Shown in pieces: positions 48,430 through 58,765 of a DNA stretch of 64,000 nucleotides. The position numbers and the translations under genes are program-made. The stretch is from Azorinus chamasolen. Its lineage: Eukaryota > Mollusca > Bivalvia > Cardiida > Solecurtidae. Within the stretch, counting starts at the first letter, position 1. Each line of letters begins with the position of its first letter. The stretch is from the NCBI GenBank assembly GCA_963576725.1, contig OY755241.1:57905071-57969070 (forward strand). The letters run 5' to 3'. The notes beneath the pieces are model-generated. The model was not told where the DNA came from. It was given only the letters and a program-made list of their open reading frames with translations, and ran no database searches.

Positions 48430-49641
48430 AGGAGCGTTCTGTACCTCCTTTCACCTTTTTTATTTTCGTACCCTTCCCCACCCACGATAGTTTCTCACTG
48501 TCCCTCCTTTAGGTTTTTTTAAATTTTTACTCATCTCACTGTCCCTCCTTTTACCCCATGTACCTAATTTTTTTTTTACCTCTCTCTCTACCCCCAATAG
48601 TTTCTCCCTGTCCCTCCTTTTACCCACTGTCCCTCCTTTTACCTACCACCTTTTTTTATTTTATCACTCTCTCTACCCCCTCAATAGTTTCTTGTGTCCC
48701 TCCGGACTGTCCCTCCTTTTACCTAACCTACCTTTTATTTTTATCACTCTCTCTACCCCTGAATAGTTTCTCGTGTCCCTCCGGACTGTCCCTCCTTTTT
48801 ACCTAACCTACCTTTTATTTTTATCACTCTCTCTACCCCTGAATAGTTTCTCGTGTCCCTCCGGACTGTCCCTCCGACTACCTACCTTTTTATTTTATCA
48901 CTCTCTCTACCCCTCAATAGTTTCTTGTGTCCCTCCGGACTGTCCCTCCGACTACCTACCTTTTTATTTTATCACTCTCTCTACCCCTCAATAGTTTCTC
49001 GTGTCCCTCCGGACTGTCCCTCCGACCACCTACCCTTTTATTTTATCACTCTCTCTACCCCCGAATAGTTTCTCGTGTCCCTCCGGACTGTCCCTCCTTT
49101 TACCTAACCTACCTTTTTTATTTTATCACTCTCTCTACCCCTCAATAGTTTCTCGTGTCCCTCCTTTCTGTCCCTCCTTTTACCTACCTACCCCTTTTTA
49201 TTTTATCACTCTCTCTACCCCTCAATAGTTTCTTGTGTCCCTCCTTTCTGTCCCTCCTTTTACCTACCACCTTTTTTTTATTTTATCACTCTCTCTACCC
49301 CTCAATAGTTTCTCGTGTCCCTCCTTTCTGTCCCTCCTTTTACCTACCACCTTTTTTTATTTTATCACTCTCTCTACCCCTGAATAGTTTCTTGTGTCCC
49401 TCCTTTCTGTCCCTCCTTTTACCTACCACCTTTTTTTATTTTATCACTCTCTCTACCCCTAAATAGTTTCTTGTGTCCCTCCTTTAGGTTTTTTTTTTTT
49501 TACCTCAATGATATATATACAAAATAGGGTGTTCTGGCACACCGGGCGAGGTGAGCCGAGCCAGTATGGCGAGGCGAGCCGAGTGAGGTCACGTGACCTT
49601 GTGTCACGTGACCGGAGGTGGGCCAGAACCCCTATTTTGTA
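48430..49641 (-). repeat. Polinton right terminal inverted repeat
   Basis: About 1.2 kb, the inverted counterpart of 32581-33330. It holds about 11-12 tandem units of 70-80 bp around TTATCACTCTCTCTACCCC (from about 48590 to 49445), then the T-rich spacer and the hairpin-forming terminus at 49508-49648. The tandem units give several spurious 70-100 codon open frames that are not genes. The difference in unit number from the left end points to unequal recombination or replication slippage after insertion. Confidence 0.93.
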
Positions 49642-49648
49642 TATATAT
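49508..49648. repeat. Hairpin-forming right terminus of the Polinton
   Basis: Reverse-complement copy of the left terminus at 32572-32711, with the same fold-back arms, paired CACGTG palindromes and GC-rich centre. The element boundary is placed after TTTTGTA at 49641; the following TATATA could be the target duplication. Confidence 0.85.
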
Positions 49649-49851
49649 GGGATTACGTTGGTGCACAAATAGGCAGGGCGTATATTGTGCCTAGCAAATG
49701 TGATACAGCCGCTCCGTCGTCCTTCCTTTTAATTATTTCCCTCATGGCGGTGAACAAACGAGGTATTCCTGCAAAAAATTCACTTTTCACCTCTTACATG
49801 TATGCCCAATATGCTGGCATTCACTAATGCGAGAATAGTGGAATAGGATTA
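49649..49851. other. Right host flank of the Polinton
   Basis: No gene or repeat recognised in the 200 bp next to the insertion. Confidence 0.35.
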
Positions 49852-50127
49852 CAATTAAACTTCGATATCTCGAACTCGGATAACTCGACTTCGAGATAAA
49901 TTGAAGTAAAACGTCGATAATTGGCAAAAAATTCTAGACAGAATTTTTCAAAAATATATCGCTACGCATATCTAGAAAACATGTGCAGGTCTAAAGGTAT
50001 GCTCAAAGCTCCTACAGGAGCTGCGGATTTGACAAAATATCCAGATTAGAATTTGGATGACTCGAACTTCTGTTATCTCGAAGTAATTTGTATGTTCCCT
50101 TAACTTTGCGATGTTGAGGTACAACTG
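49852..50127. mobile_element. Pogo-like MITE, GAACTTCGATATCTCGAAC family
   Basis: CAATTAAACTTCGATATCTC to GAGGTACAACTG; TA follows the right end. Internal remnant AAAGCTCCTACAGGAGCT of a family B core. Confidence 0.7.
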
Positions 50128-50210
50128 TATGTTGGTGATGTTTATCTTGACTAATTATTTTGCATCACAGTCCACAAATGGAGATAGAACCAGTCTCCCG
50201 TCCTTCCGTT

Positions 50211-50461
50211 TATACCTTTCCCTCATATAAACGTGTTTTCATGCATTTGAGAACATAGTAGACCAAGATCAGACGGCTCCTTTAGGAGCCGTCTGATCAG
50301 GGTCTACTATGTTTGCTAATGACACCATGCGGATCTGATTTTACGTTTTTTGTCAAGAGCAAAAAATTCCCTTACAAAGTTTATATATATAAAATGAACT
50401 AAATTAAATACATATTCTTGTCATTATTTCTAACATCAATGCAGAACAGGGAAAGGGTTAA
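50211..50461. mobile_element. MITE family D
   Basis: ACCTTTCCCTCATATAAACG to GGGAAAGGGTTAA (50458-50461). Core AGACCAAGATCAGACGGC, GGCTCCTTTAGGAGCC. Confidence 0.85.
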
Positions 50462-50544
50462 ATTTTTCCCCATGTATATTTACATGTATGTAACGATGTT
50501 TTCCTTCTTATGTAGCTATGATTATATTTGCAATGTCGCATTAA

Positions 50545-50955
50545 AGTGGGGAAGTCTTCCAGCTGGCTTGCCATATATTTGTGGTTCTACCCAGATCTTT
50601 TTTTTTTGCACAAATCAATGCAATTCGGTCCGTGTTCTGTTTCGTTTTGTTTCGTTGGCATGTACTAGTAGCTGCCTTGTCTACACTCGACATTAAAAAG
50701 GGTGGTTCTAGGGCTGGTCGGCCCCATGTCAGGATAATGTGACTGGGTGGGATGCCCTTGCCATGTACCCATGGCAGGGACAGTCCAGTGACGTAGCATT
50801 ATTACTTGTCTCGAGCGGGTGCCGTCGGCAAATAAGTGAAATACTGTTGGTCGGACGTAAAACTAAACTCTCTCACTCACTCGTTCCGTGTACAAAAAAG
50901 CCAGTATAATTAGCTGGACGTCACACTATGACTGAAATACAGTTTGATATATCGA
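50545..50955 (+). mobile_element. tRNA-derived SINE split by a second SINE-like insert
   Basis: Body part TCTTCCAGCTGGCTTGCC and CAATGCAATTCGGTCCGTGT at 50560-50645, tail ATTAGCTGGACGTCAC and ATGACTGAAATACAG at 50910-50945, as in 13414-13672. Between them lies a different repeat (about 50690-50885) with GACAGTCCAGTGACG and a CGGACGTAAAACTAAAC tail ending in CTCTCACTCACTC. Confidence 0.6.
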
Positions 50956-51009
50956 ACTTCAAGGGACTATATAAATTAAAACGAGATAACAGAAGTTCCA
51001 CTTATCCTA

Positions 51010-51259
51010 TTAACCCTTTCCCTCATACAAACGCGTTTTCACGCATTTGCAAACAGAGTAGACCGAGATCAGACGGCTCCTAGAAGAGCCGTCTGATCAG
51101 GGTCTACTCTGTTTGCTAATAGAATTTGAAAGATCAGTGTCTTCACTTTCTAAAATGGCTATAATGTACCATCTTCCATATTTCATTATAACTATTTTTT
51201 CCATGAATATTCAGTAGGTATTAAAATTTGCAATAAAGATAGAACAGGGAAAGGGTTAA
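51010..51259. mobile_element. MITE family D, complete
   Basis: TTAACCCTTTCCCTCATAC at 51010 and AGAACAGGGAAAGGGTTAA to 51259. Core GCAAACAGAGTAGACCG, GGCTCCTAGAAGAGCC. A good reference copy. Confidence 0.92.
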
Positions 51260-51264
51260 TAATA

Positions 51265-51476
51265 TGGACATGTTCTCAAGTTCACAGCTTAATGCAGGTC
51301 TACGGTAATGCTGAACACTCCTGAAGGAGCATTCAGCATTACTGTAGACCAGCATTAAGCTGTGAAATGTATTTCTAGATATGCGTAGTAATACATTTAG
51401 AGCAAGTCTGTATTGTAAGAATGTGGAAGGACAGAACTTTTAGTTCGAGTTATCCGACGTGCGAGTTCAATTGTAC
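51265..51476. mobile_element. Pogo-like MITE with family B core, left end missing
   Basis: AGCTTAATGCAGGTCTACGG and CACTCCTGAAGGAGC; right flank GTTATCCGACGTGCGAGTTC to AATTGTAC. Confidence 0.65.
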
Positions 51477-51654
51477 TACTAAACCGACAAACAAACAGTT
51501 ATATTCAGTAAAAAATTGATATAAATCAATCAATGTTAAAGGTTGTGCATAATTATATTCTGATCATGAAAATAGTGCTTGCAACCCATTTTCCCACAGT
51601 GTATACATATACATGTACAGCTAAATATCAATGGTATCGGAACACTGCTAAATC

Positions 51655-52135
51655 CTTAGAAAACAGCAAACGTTTTCTATGGAACGCCATTTTGCCATGC
51701 TATTTGCTAAATGCGAAATGCTAAATGAAAAATGCGAAATGCTTTTTGCCAATTGTGGAAATTGCTAGGGAAAGAACCGGAATGTTCCAAATGATAGATG
51801 TAAATGACAAATGCGAAATCCAAAATGCTTATTGCTAAATTCATGTTTGCACTACAAGCATTGAACAGCGACATTTTTAATTTGTTAGTGCAATGAGCAA
51901 TAAGCTTTAATGTAGATAAACATGCATTTAGTAAATGTACAGTCACTTTAAAAATGGCGCTGTTCAATGCCAGTGGTGCAGACATGCATTTAGCAATAAG
52001 CATTTCGCACTTCGCATTTGTCATTTACATCCATTATTTGGAACATTCCCTAGCAATTTACACTATTGGCAAAAAGCATTTCGCATTTTGTATTTAGCAA
52101 TTAACATGGCAGAATGGCGTTCTATAGTTTTCAGA
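51655..52135. repeat. Long inverted repeat, about 480 bp fold-back
   Basis: Left arm GAAAACAGCAAACGTTTTC, TATGGAACGCCATTTTGCC and then degenerate TTGCTAAATGCGAAATGC units; right arm from 51960 with TAGCAATAAGCATTTCGC, TTGTATTTAGCAATTAAC, GGCGTTCTATAGTTTTC. Low-complexity AAATGCGAAATGC motifs make up both arms. Confidence 0.8.
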
Positions 52136-52364
52136 GACGTAATACTTCGTCAAAGAACAACCGACAATCAACGGAAATCTACGAACATGTTCGCCTAAGC
52201 TCGGTTTGACTCCGTATCTATTTCAGAACACCACTGTCGATAATAATAAGAGGTTCACAACAATTGCAGACATGGGTCAGGCTAAGTGAAAGAAACGCGA
52301 AAGAAACCATCAACTATGTAATGGTTTATCTGCCTGTTCATCTAAATGAGTACATCCGATACAG

Positions 52365-52614
52365 TTAACCCTTCGATTGCTGTTCACGTCAATATACCTA
52401 CCTGTAAATAGTGAAGACCCAGATGAGACAGCTCCTGCAGGAGCTGTCTCATCAGGATCTGCACTATTTACAAGTTGATTGTGCAACCAGGGCACTCCAC
52501 AGCAGTGATTGCACAGCGAAATACTTGTACACAGTGAAGATATATTTAATTATACAACAGGACATGGGTAAAGAAGGAGAAATGTATTTTAAAATTCAGC
52601 AAGCGAAGGGTTAA
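52365..52614. mobile_element. MITE family E
   Basis: TTAA at 52365-52368 and 52611-52614. Core identical in layout to 16755-17004. Confidence 0.92.
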
Positions 52615-52925
52615 TTAATTTCTTCAACCGATTCCATAATTGGCGGACTCATTTCCGTTAGTTTCCGTAGCAATTAATGACCTAATATTTTCAATACAAA
52701 TAACTATTTTTCACCATGTTCTGTAGCTCTAATTTAGATCCATGTCATAGATACCTGATTATGGAGTTATTTTGTTATGCAAACTATTTCCATAATGCAT
52801 CTTTATCAAAGGACTTTAGAAGTTCTATACAACCCAATCAACCAACAGAACAGACCCTGGTCAGACGGCAGTAATCTGATTTTGACCAGCGTTGATTACA
52901 AAGGAGTTGAAAATTTCGGATTACA
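52615..52925. other. Decayed family D half, no gene
   Basis: CAACAGAACAGACCCTGGTC then AGACGGCAGTAATCTG at 52843-52880; otherwise nothing. Confidence 0.4.
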
Positions 52926-53285
52926 GATAAACTGCACAGTCACAGTAATAAACTGCAATCACAGCAATAAACTGCAGTCACAGCAATAAACTGCAGAGTC
53001 AACAGCAATAAACTACACAGTCACAGCAATAAACTGCACTCTTAGCAATAAACTACAGTCACAGCAATAAACTGCACTCACAGCAATAAACTGCACAGTC
53101 AGAGAGATAAACTGAACATTAACAGCAATAAACTGCAGAGTCACAGCAATAAACTGCAGAGTCACAGCAATAAACTGCAGAGTCACAGCAATAAACTGCA
53201 CAATCACCGCAATAAACTGCATAGTCAACAGCAATAAACTACACGGTCACAGCAATAAACTGCACTCACAGCAATAAACTGCATG
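52926..53285. repeat. Minisatellite CACAGCAATAAACTGCA
   Basis: About 18-20 imperfect units of 16-22 bp; variable part between units is CAGAGT, CT, CAGT or AACAG. Confidence 0.95.
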
Positions 53286-53313
53286 TCATATGCATGTATA
53301 CAAGTGTCAAAAA

Positions 53314-53564
53314 TTAACCCCTTCATTCATATAAACGCATTTTCACGCATGTTGCAAACAGAGAAGACCCAGATCAGACGGCTCCTGTAGGAGCCGTCTG
53401 ATCAGGGTATGCTCTGTTTGCTAATGGAATTTCATAGACCTGTTACTTTAATTTCCAAAATAGATGTAATGTTCCACCTTCTTTATTTCATTATACATAT
53501 GTAGCTATTTCGTCCATGAATAGTCAGTATGTATTGGCTAAATATAGAACAGTGAAAGAATTAA
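53314..53564. mobile_element. MITE family D
   Basis: TTAA at 53314-53317 and 53561-53564. Core GCAAACAGAGAAGACCC, GGCTCCTGTAGGAGCC. Confidence 0.9.
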
Positions 53565-53644
53565 TGAATTAACAGCGACATGTGTTCTTCATGATGAAGA
53601 TTCAGACAAAATGTACGATTACATTGGGATCAGTGCAACATATA

Positions 53645-53858
53645 AAGGTGCGTACTCAAATAATAAAATCGTCATTTCTCCACCAAACCATATGTTGTGA
53701 CCACTCTTTAGAACGTTCTCCACCAAACTATATGTTGTGACTACTCTTTAGAATCGTCTCTTCGAGGCGATTCTAAAGAGTGGTCATAACATAGGGTTTG
53801 GTGAAGAAAAACAAATTTGAAAATGTTTAATTTATTTATCTTTTATGGACTTCTGAGG
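53645..53858. mobile_element. MITE family A with duplicated arm
   Basis: The CTCCACCAAACCATATGTTG to CTCTTTAGAA block occurs twice in a row before the centre; the second arm is single. The left TIR is decayed. Confidence 0.8.
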
Positions 53859-54133
53859 ATATTACTGAACAGTTCCTGCACTTTTCTCACTGGATATGTG
53901 TCTCGCGTTAAGTCAAGTTACTGAAAGATACTCCAAAGCAATATTGGAACAAGCAAGCATTTCAATTAATCAACGCCAAGTCTAGACAGTTGGGGTCAAT
54001 ATGAATTTAATGCTTCATTAAATATAAAACAGATACACAAATTGGATCATTCCAACCATAAAAACTGTTTAAATGACTGCATGTTGAGCAGTATGACGGT
54101 CACATTTTTCGTCAATATTCCCGAAATTGACCC
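53859..54133. other. No gene or clear repeat seen
   Basis: AT-rich spacer. Confidence 0.35.
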
Positions 54134-54134
54134 T

Positions 54135-54352
54135 TTAATTCTTTCACTGCCAAACTATGGCGTCTGCAATCTTTGTCCTCCTATGGAAATTTAATTTTTG
54201 CATTTCATTATTTTTGGTTTTCAAAAAGTGTAGTCACGGTTAAGCAGTTTGGATCCTGATGAGACGCCGAGTTACTCGGCGTCTCATCTGGATTCAAACT
54301 GTTTGCATCTAGGTATTCACAAATGGCGACATTGGCAGCGTAATAGTGTACA
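54135..54352. mobile_element. MITE family F
   Basis: TTAATTCTTTCACTGCCAA at 54135; ACATTGGCAGCG at the right, TTAA lost. Core GATGAGACGCCGAG-TTA-CTCGGCGTCTCATC. Confidence 0.87.
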
Positions 54353-54404
54353 ATGTCGACAAAGCATAATCATGAATAGCGGTCTAGCAATATGTAATTC
54401 ATTT

Positions 54405-54525
54405 AACCATTTGCATGCAACAGACACCTTTTCCCGTCTTTGCAAACAATGTAGACCTATATCAATTCTAATTCTAGTTCAGTGTAGACCTATATCAATT
54501 CTAATACTAGTTGTCTGTTCATGGT
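54405..54525. repeat. Small tandem duplication with MITE remnant
   Basis: GTGTAGACCTATATCAATTC followed by TAAT[T/A]CTAGTT appears twice at about 54449-54508; upstream TTTAACCATTTGCATGC is a decayed TTAA-MITE start. Confidence 0.7.
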
Positions 54526-54597
54526 CTACTACTTTTATTAGGTCCGAGTCTACAATCGTTGCCGTGGTAAGAGAGGCATAAAGAAAAACCTCTGATA

Positions 54598-54760
54598 AGA
54601 TGAGATCCTTCGAAAGCAAAAACAGCAATGCAAAAAGAGAAAATTGCAGACTCGGTTTTATTGAATCTATTCATGAACAGTAATTAATAGTGCAACACTG
54701 CTCACGTCCCCCTATAGCACCAGCTTAAGCGGTATTCAATTTTTCAAAACTAAAAGCACT
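54598..54760. repeat. Unclassified dispersed repeat (TCGAAAGCAA)
   Basis: Third copy of the family seen at 3465, 22555 and 59405. Confidence 0.75.
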
Positions 54761-55035
54761 GAAATTGATAATCCCGACAGACCAGAATATATCAAAACAC
54801 TGAGAACTTCAGCCAATAAAGATATACCCTATAAGAGCTTTCTATATCACTTTTGTCCTGCATTAAGATACATGTACAAAGTGTTTTAAAAATCTTACCG
54901 TGGAAAACAATGCTGTCTTAGAACAGATTACTCTTAGAACTGAGCCTACTATGGTTACATATTTTCAGTTTATGGTATCACAGGGGGGTTATATGTTAAT
55001 AGTGATTTGTCTCTTAGTGTCTGCTTAATAAAGTA

Positions 55036-55453
55036 CCGTAAAACCTCTCTAAACCGGAATTCTAGTAGAGATGAATTTAGAAACTTTTAGGCAGGTGACT
55101 GCTTAATGCATGGTGAAAGTCATGTAGAAAGCTCCTAGAGGAGCTTTTTGCATGACTTTTACCCTTCATTAACCCATTTGCTCCCAGTGGATTCTTCCAT
55201 GCTTATATATCGGATTAGTCTATTTTCTATCTAAGGGATGTCTGGTCTACATTTTCATTTTTGTTTTGTTTTATATTGAATTTCCTATCAGCAAGCAGTG
55301 TAGACTCTATTCAGACGCCGCATTATGCGGCGTCTGATCAGAGTCTACACTGTTTGCTTACATCCCATATATGAAGCAAATGGGTTAAACTGCCGCCTGT
55401 TTCCAAGACCGATATTTATGTTAATTTCAACGTCCGGTTAAGAGGGGTTTACC
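55036..55453. mobile_element. Family B MITE interrupted by family H
   Basis: CCGTAAAACCTCTCTAAACC to GGTTAAGAGGGGTTTACCG. Core AAGCTCCTAGAGGAGC at 55128-55143. Split at CATTAA by element 55169-55388. Confidence 0.85.
55169..55388. mobile_element. MITE family H nested in family B
   Basis: TTAACCCATTTGCTCCCAG at 55169, GAAGCAAATGGGTTAA to 55388. Core GATTCAGACGCCGCATT-type arm with GCGGCGTCTGATC. Removing it rejoins the family B right arm exactly. Confidence 0.92.
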
Positions 55454-55730
55454 GTACCGAGTTACAAAATAGTTCGCATTCTGCTATTTGAATAGAGAAT
55501 CAGAACCACTGAAATAGTGGGAATAAAACAGATGAAGCCACATTTAAATTTTTCATTCCCAGAAAGCCACACAAAACCGGATTTGTCAAGAAGACAAACA
55601 TTAAGCTTAAACTTAAAGATATTAATCTGGGATTAGATAAAGAAAATGCCGTAATTAACAGGGAAAACACATTAGATTAGACAAAAGTGTCAATACGTCA
55701 AATTGATAAAAAGTGAGAAACAGATCAAAT
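55454..55730. other. No gene or clear repeat seen
   Basis: A-rich spacer. Confidence 0.35.
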
Positions 55731-55734
55731 CATG

Positions 55735-56225
55735 CAGGGAGCTTTACAGTGTATCAAATGATACAGGGAGCTTTACAGTGGAATCAAATGATACATGTAC
55801 AAGGATGCATGGTGATTTTACAGTGGTGTCAAATTTAATGATACAGGGATGCAGGGAGATTTACAATTGTATCAAATGATACAGGGATGCAGGGAGCTTT
55901 ACAGTGATGTCAAATGATACAGGGGTGTAGGACAGTCTACAGTTTTATCAAATGATACAGGGGGTATCAAATGATACAGGGGTGTAGGAAAGTTTACAGC
56001 GGTATAAAATGATACAGGGATGCAGGGGGCTTTACAGTGGTATAAAGTGATACAGGGTTGCAGTAAACTTTACTGTGGTATAAAATGAAACAGGGATGCA
56101 GGGAGTTTAAAATGGTATAAAATGATACAGGGTGCAGGGAGCTTTACAGTGGTACATGTATCAAATGATACAGGGGTGCAGGGAACTTTACAGTGGTATC
56201 AAATGATACAGGGATGCAGGGAACA
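55735..56225. repeat. Minisatellite ATGATACAGGGATGCAGGGA
   Basis: About 13-14 degenerate units of 30-42 bp, each with TCAAATGATACAGGG and GGAGCTTTACAGTGGTA. Unit length varies. Confidence 0.95.
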
Positions 56226-56229
56226 GTTG

Positions 56230-56325
56230 TGCATTACTTTTGTCCTGCATTAAGCTACGACCTGCATCTAGCATCCATAATTATACGTCTTTTATGTGGT
56301 CGCATTAGCGGAGTTTTACTGTATT
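56230..56325. mobile_element. Family B MITE, right half only
   Basis: GCATTACTTTTGTCCTGCATTAAGC and the TIR GGTCGCATTAGCGGAGTTTTACTG-TA, given here in two parts. Its left half may have been replaced by the adjoining minisatellite. Confidence 0.7.
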
Positions 56326-56333
56326 AATTTATA

Positions 56334-56547
56334 CAGAGGTCCAGATACGTAAATTAAAATAATTTCAAGAATATTTTTTTTCTTTCTCCACCAAACCCAC
56401 TTGTGCGCCCACTCTTTAGAATCGTCTCTTCGAGACTATTTTGTGACCACTCTTCGAGACGATTCTAAAGAGTGGTTACAAACACAGAGGGTTTGGTGGA
56501 GAAATACGTTTTTAGTTTTTGAGTATACACCTTTATCTGTTGCTCTG
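56334..56547. mobile_element. MITE family A
   Basis: CAGAGGTCCAGATACG to CCTTTATCTGTTGCTCTG. Core with an extra ACTCTTCGAGACGATTC step. Confidence 0.85.
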
Positions 56548-56914
56548 TAAGATCTACAATATTTGCAATACATATTCCCACTTGTATGACCTAATACTGA
56601 TGCATACGAGATGGGCTAAAGATTTGTCTAAATCTATCCTACAGCCCATACCTACATGTACCTCATTATATAAATTATTTGTAAATATCCGATCATCTCA
56701 CTAATTATTGACGCTGAAAGGTTTTTGCAGTGCCTCATCATTGCAGTTCTTCACGAGATTAATCATATTTCATTATCCCGTCGTTTGTACTTTTTGGTCT
56801 ATTTAGTGGCGCAGCACTGCAAACCCAAAGTCATATGTTGTGCTCAAAAACACTGTCTGGTTTCTATCCATACAGATTCTGGCAGTTGAGAATGTAGACA
56901 TCACTGTTAACATG
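56548..56914. other. No gene or clear repeat seen
   Basis: AT-rich spacer. Confidence 0.35.
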
Positions 56915-57160
56915 TTAATCCCTTACTCCATAACTATTAATGTAAGAAATAATGTATATTGATTAAGATTATTTTTTATCATGACACATGACCATGGGAA
57001 GTTTTGGACATGTCATAAACTCTTAAACCTGACCTATATTATTTCATGTGCAAACAGACCAAACCAGACGGCCCCTGCAGCTCCTACAGGAGCCATCAGA
57101 TCTAGATCTACTTTGTTTACAAAGGCGTAGAAAATGCGTATTTATAGAATAAATAGTTAA
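56915..57160. mobile_element. MITE family D
   Basis: TTAA at 56915-56918 and 57157-57160. Core shortened on the left; centre GCAGCTCCTACAGGAGC. Confidence 0.83.
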
Positions 57161-57249
57161 GATCATTAGAAACTAATGACGGAGTTACAACAAACTTAAG
57201 TTCTGATTAGACAAAAGTTACGTCTCAACAGGTTTCAAGGTTATAAAAC

Positions 57250-57358
57250 TTCTGAGTCTGAGATAATTCTCAAGTATCTGATTGGTCAGATTCTGAGCTT
57301 GCTCAGAATCTAACCAATCAGATGCTTGAGAATGATCTTAGACTCAAGCAAAATATGT
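57250..57358. mobile_element. Family I palindromic repeat
   Basis: GAGTCTGAGATAATTCTCAAG / CTTGAGAATGATCTTAGACTC in arms; centre ATTCTGAGCTTGCTCAGAAT. Confidence 0.82.
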
Positions 57359-57839
57359 TGCAAAAATCGGGGCCTGGGTTCAAGTTGTTTGCAAATGCAC
57401 GCCAGACATCGTTAAAGCAAGGACTAACAGTGGTTATTTGTTGTAGCAGCTCGCCATCCGGACACGTTGTATAACGAACTTCAATCGGGAATTGAAGGCT
57501 TTTCGTTAGGAATAGTCATGTAAGAAAGAATGACATCATGAATATTAATCTGACGAAGTTCTAGTATGGCGCATGAAAATGGGACGTTTGGCCATGATGG
57601 AAACTGTAGAATCAGGTATACGGTACGGAATTTCAAGGAAACGAACATATTACTTCGAGACACCACAGCTTCAGTTCTCAATGCGATATCTAATCTAAAC
57701 ACTTTTCTCAAGTTCATTGATAAATGCAGGTCTACAGTTACTTTCCACCTGCATTAAGCTGTCAAACGTGTGTATAGGTATGCATAGTGATACAGTTTAG
57801 AACGATTCTGTATTGTAAAATTATTCCAAATGTCCATAT
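57359..57839. other. Fragments of pogo-like and family B repeats
   Basis: 57600-57625 and 57715-57765 contain GATAAATGCAGGTCTACAG and CCTGCATTAAGCTGTCA, the arms of a family B core lacking its centre. No gene. Confidence 0.5.
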
Positions 57840-58052
57840 CTACTGAATATTCATAGGCAAAAGAGTTGAAAAGAGATATGGAAGGTGGAACATTGTAACC
57901 ATTTTAGAAAGTAAAAAAACATGTATTTCAGATTATATTAACAAACATAATTGGGCCCTTCTCAACCGGCTTCTATATAGGAGCCGTCTAATCTGGGTCT
58001 GCTCTATTTGCAAACGCATGAAAACACGTTTATATATGAAGGAAATGGTTAA
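57840..58052. mobile_element. MITE family D, degenerate, left end unclear
   Basis: Right end GAAGGAAATGGTTAA (58049-58052). Core TCAACCGGCTTCTATATAGG / GAGCCGTCTAATCTGGG. Confidence 0.7.
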
Positions 58053-58440
58053 TATTTTTTGTGACATTCCCATTTTGCAATTTGTGACATTTGGAGAAAG
58101 TACCGGTACCTACTAACCGTCCCCAAAATGTTAATCTGCTTTCCGAGAAATGTTTCTTATCAATCAACAGCCCGTCTAGACAACCAGCACACGTAAGTCA
58201 TTGAAGCTTAATGACATGCGTAATAGACAGACACATTACATCGTGTCAAATACGAAACTAAATTGAATAAACGATCGGTTCTACTGCACGTGGTGGAGGT
58301 TTTGTGTTGTAATACTTATTCATTCCCCCAATGGATTAATTACGCACGCCTTCACAATACGAAATAACTGCTGATTTGCAGTCGTTTTGTCTGATATCTG
58401 CCCATATATTCTACTGATATATTTAGATATTTCATTTTCC
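58053..58440. other. No gene or clear repeat seen
   Basis: Spacer without recognised features. A 21 bp tandem duplication (TAGTCTGGAACTACATACAA) follows at 58468-58507. Confidence 0.4.
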
Positions 58441-58559
58441 ATGTTAAACGGTAAAGGTGAGGTTTATAGTCTGGAACTACATACAATAGTCTGGAACTAC
58501 ATACAATGTACATATTCTCCCGACTTCACAATTTACCCCCTGATCACTGGGTTATAAGT

Positions 58560-58762
58560 CGGCCATTAACACTCGGCGCCTAAGGTAGCCATGGCACATT
58601 GGCTTATTTCCCTCACACGTATCCATTTATACACCTGGGTAGAGAGGAGCAAACGTGGGATGCATGTTTTGCTCAGAAAAATTCTGATAGTCCGATGGCA
58701 GGATTCGAACCGGGGACCCTTCGATCCCAAGTCTAACGTCCTACCACTGGACCACCACTCCC
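58560..58762 (-). mobile_element. SINE with tRNA-Pro-like head
   Basis: On the - strand the head reads GGGAGTGGTGGTCC, with a D arm GTCCAGTGGTAGGAC, an anticodon loop CTTGGGA (TGG, proline) on an imperfect stem, and a B-box GGTTCGAATCC. The T arm has mismatches, so it is not a functional tRNA. The body continues through ACCCAGGTGTATAAATGG to GGCGCCGAGTGTTAATGG, a pattern I recall from invertebrate SINEs. Confidence 0.75.
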
Positions 58763-58765
58763 ATG

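Larger units (their letters stand above)
32581..49641. mobile_element. Polinton/Maverick element, nearly complete
   Basis: Self-synthesising, virus-like DNA transposon of about 17 kb. Seen: long terminal inverted repeats at both ends, TATATA directly outside each end (a possible 6 bp target duplication, ambiguous because it lies in a TA run), a protein-primed type B DNA polymerase, a DDE integrase, an FtsK/HerA-like packaging ATPase, a probable double-jelly-roll capsid protein, and a set of small membrane proteins. This gene combination defines Polintons and the related adintoviruses. Genes are packed with 1-20 bp spacing and show no introns except possibly at 34236. Two frame breaks (polymerase 5' region, ATPase) suggest this copy is no longer autonomous. 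No adenain-like maturation protease was recognised. Confidence 0.93.

Noticed and set aside
48558..49466. Series of Ser/Leu/Pro-rich open frames on the + strand
   Set aside because: They are readings of the minisatellite units in the right terminal repeat; mirrored frames occur in the left repeat.
52926..53285. Gene encoding a valine/isoleucine/glutamine repeat protein on the - strand
   Set aside because: It is the reading of a variable-length minisatellite; unit length is not a multiple of three throughout.
58688..58762. Functional tRNA-Pro gene
   Set aside because: Mismatches in the anticodon and T stems and a continuing SINE body show that it is a tRNA-derived repeat.
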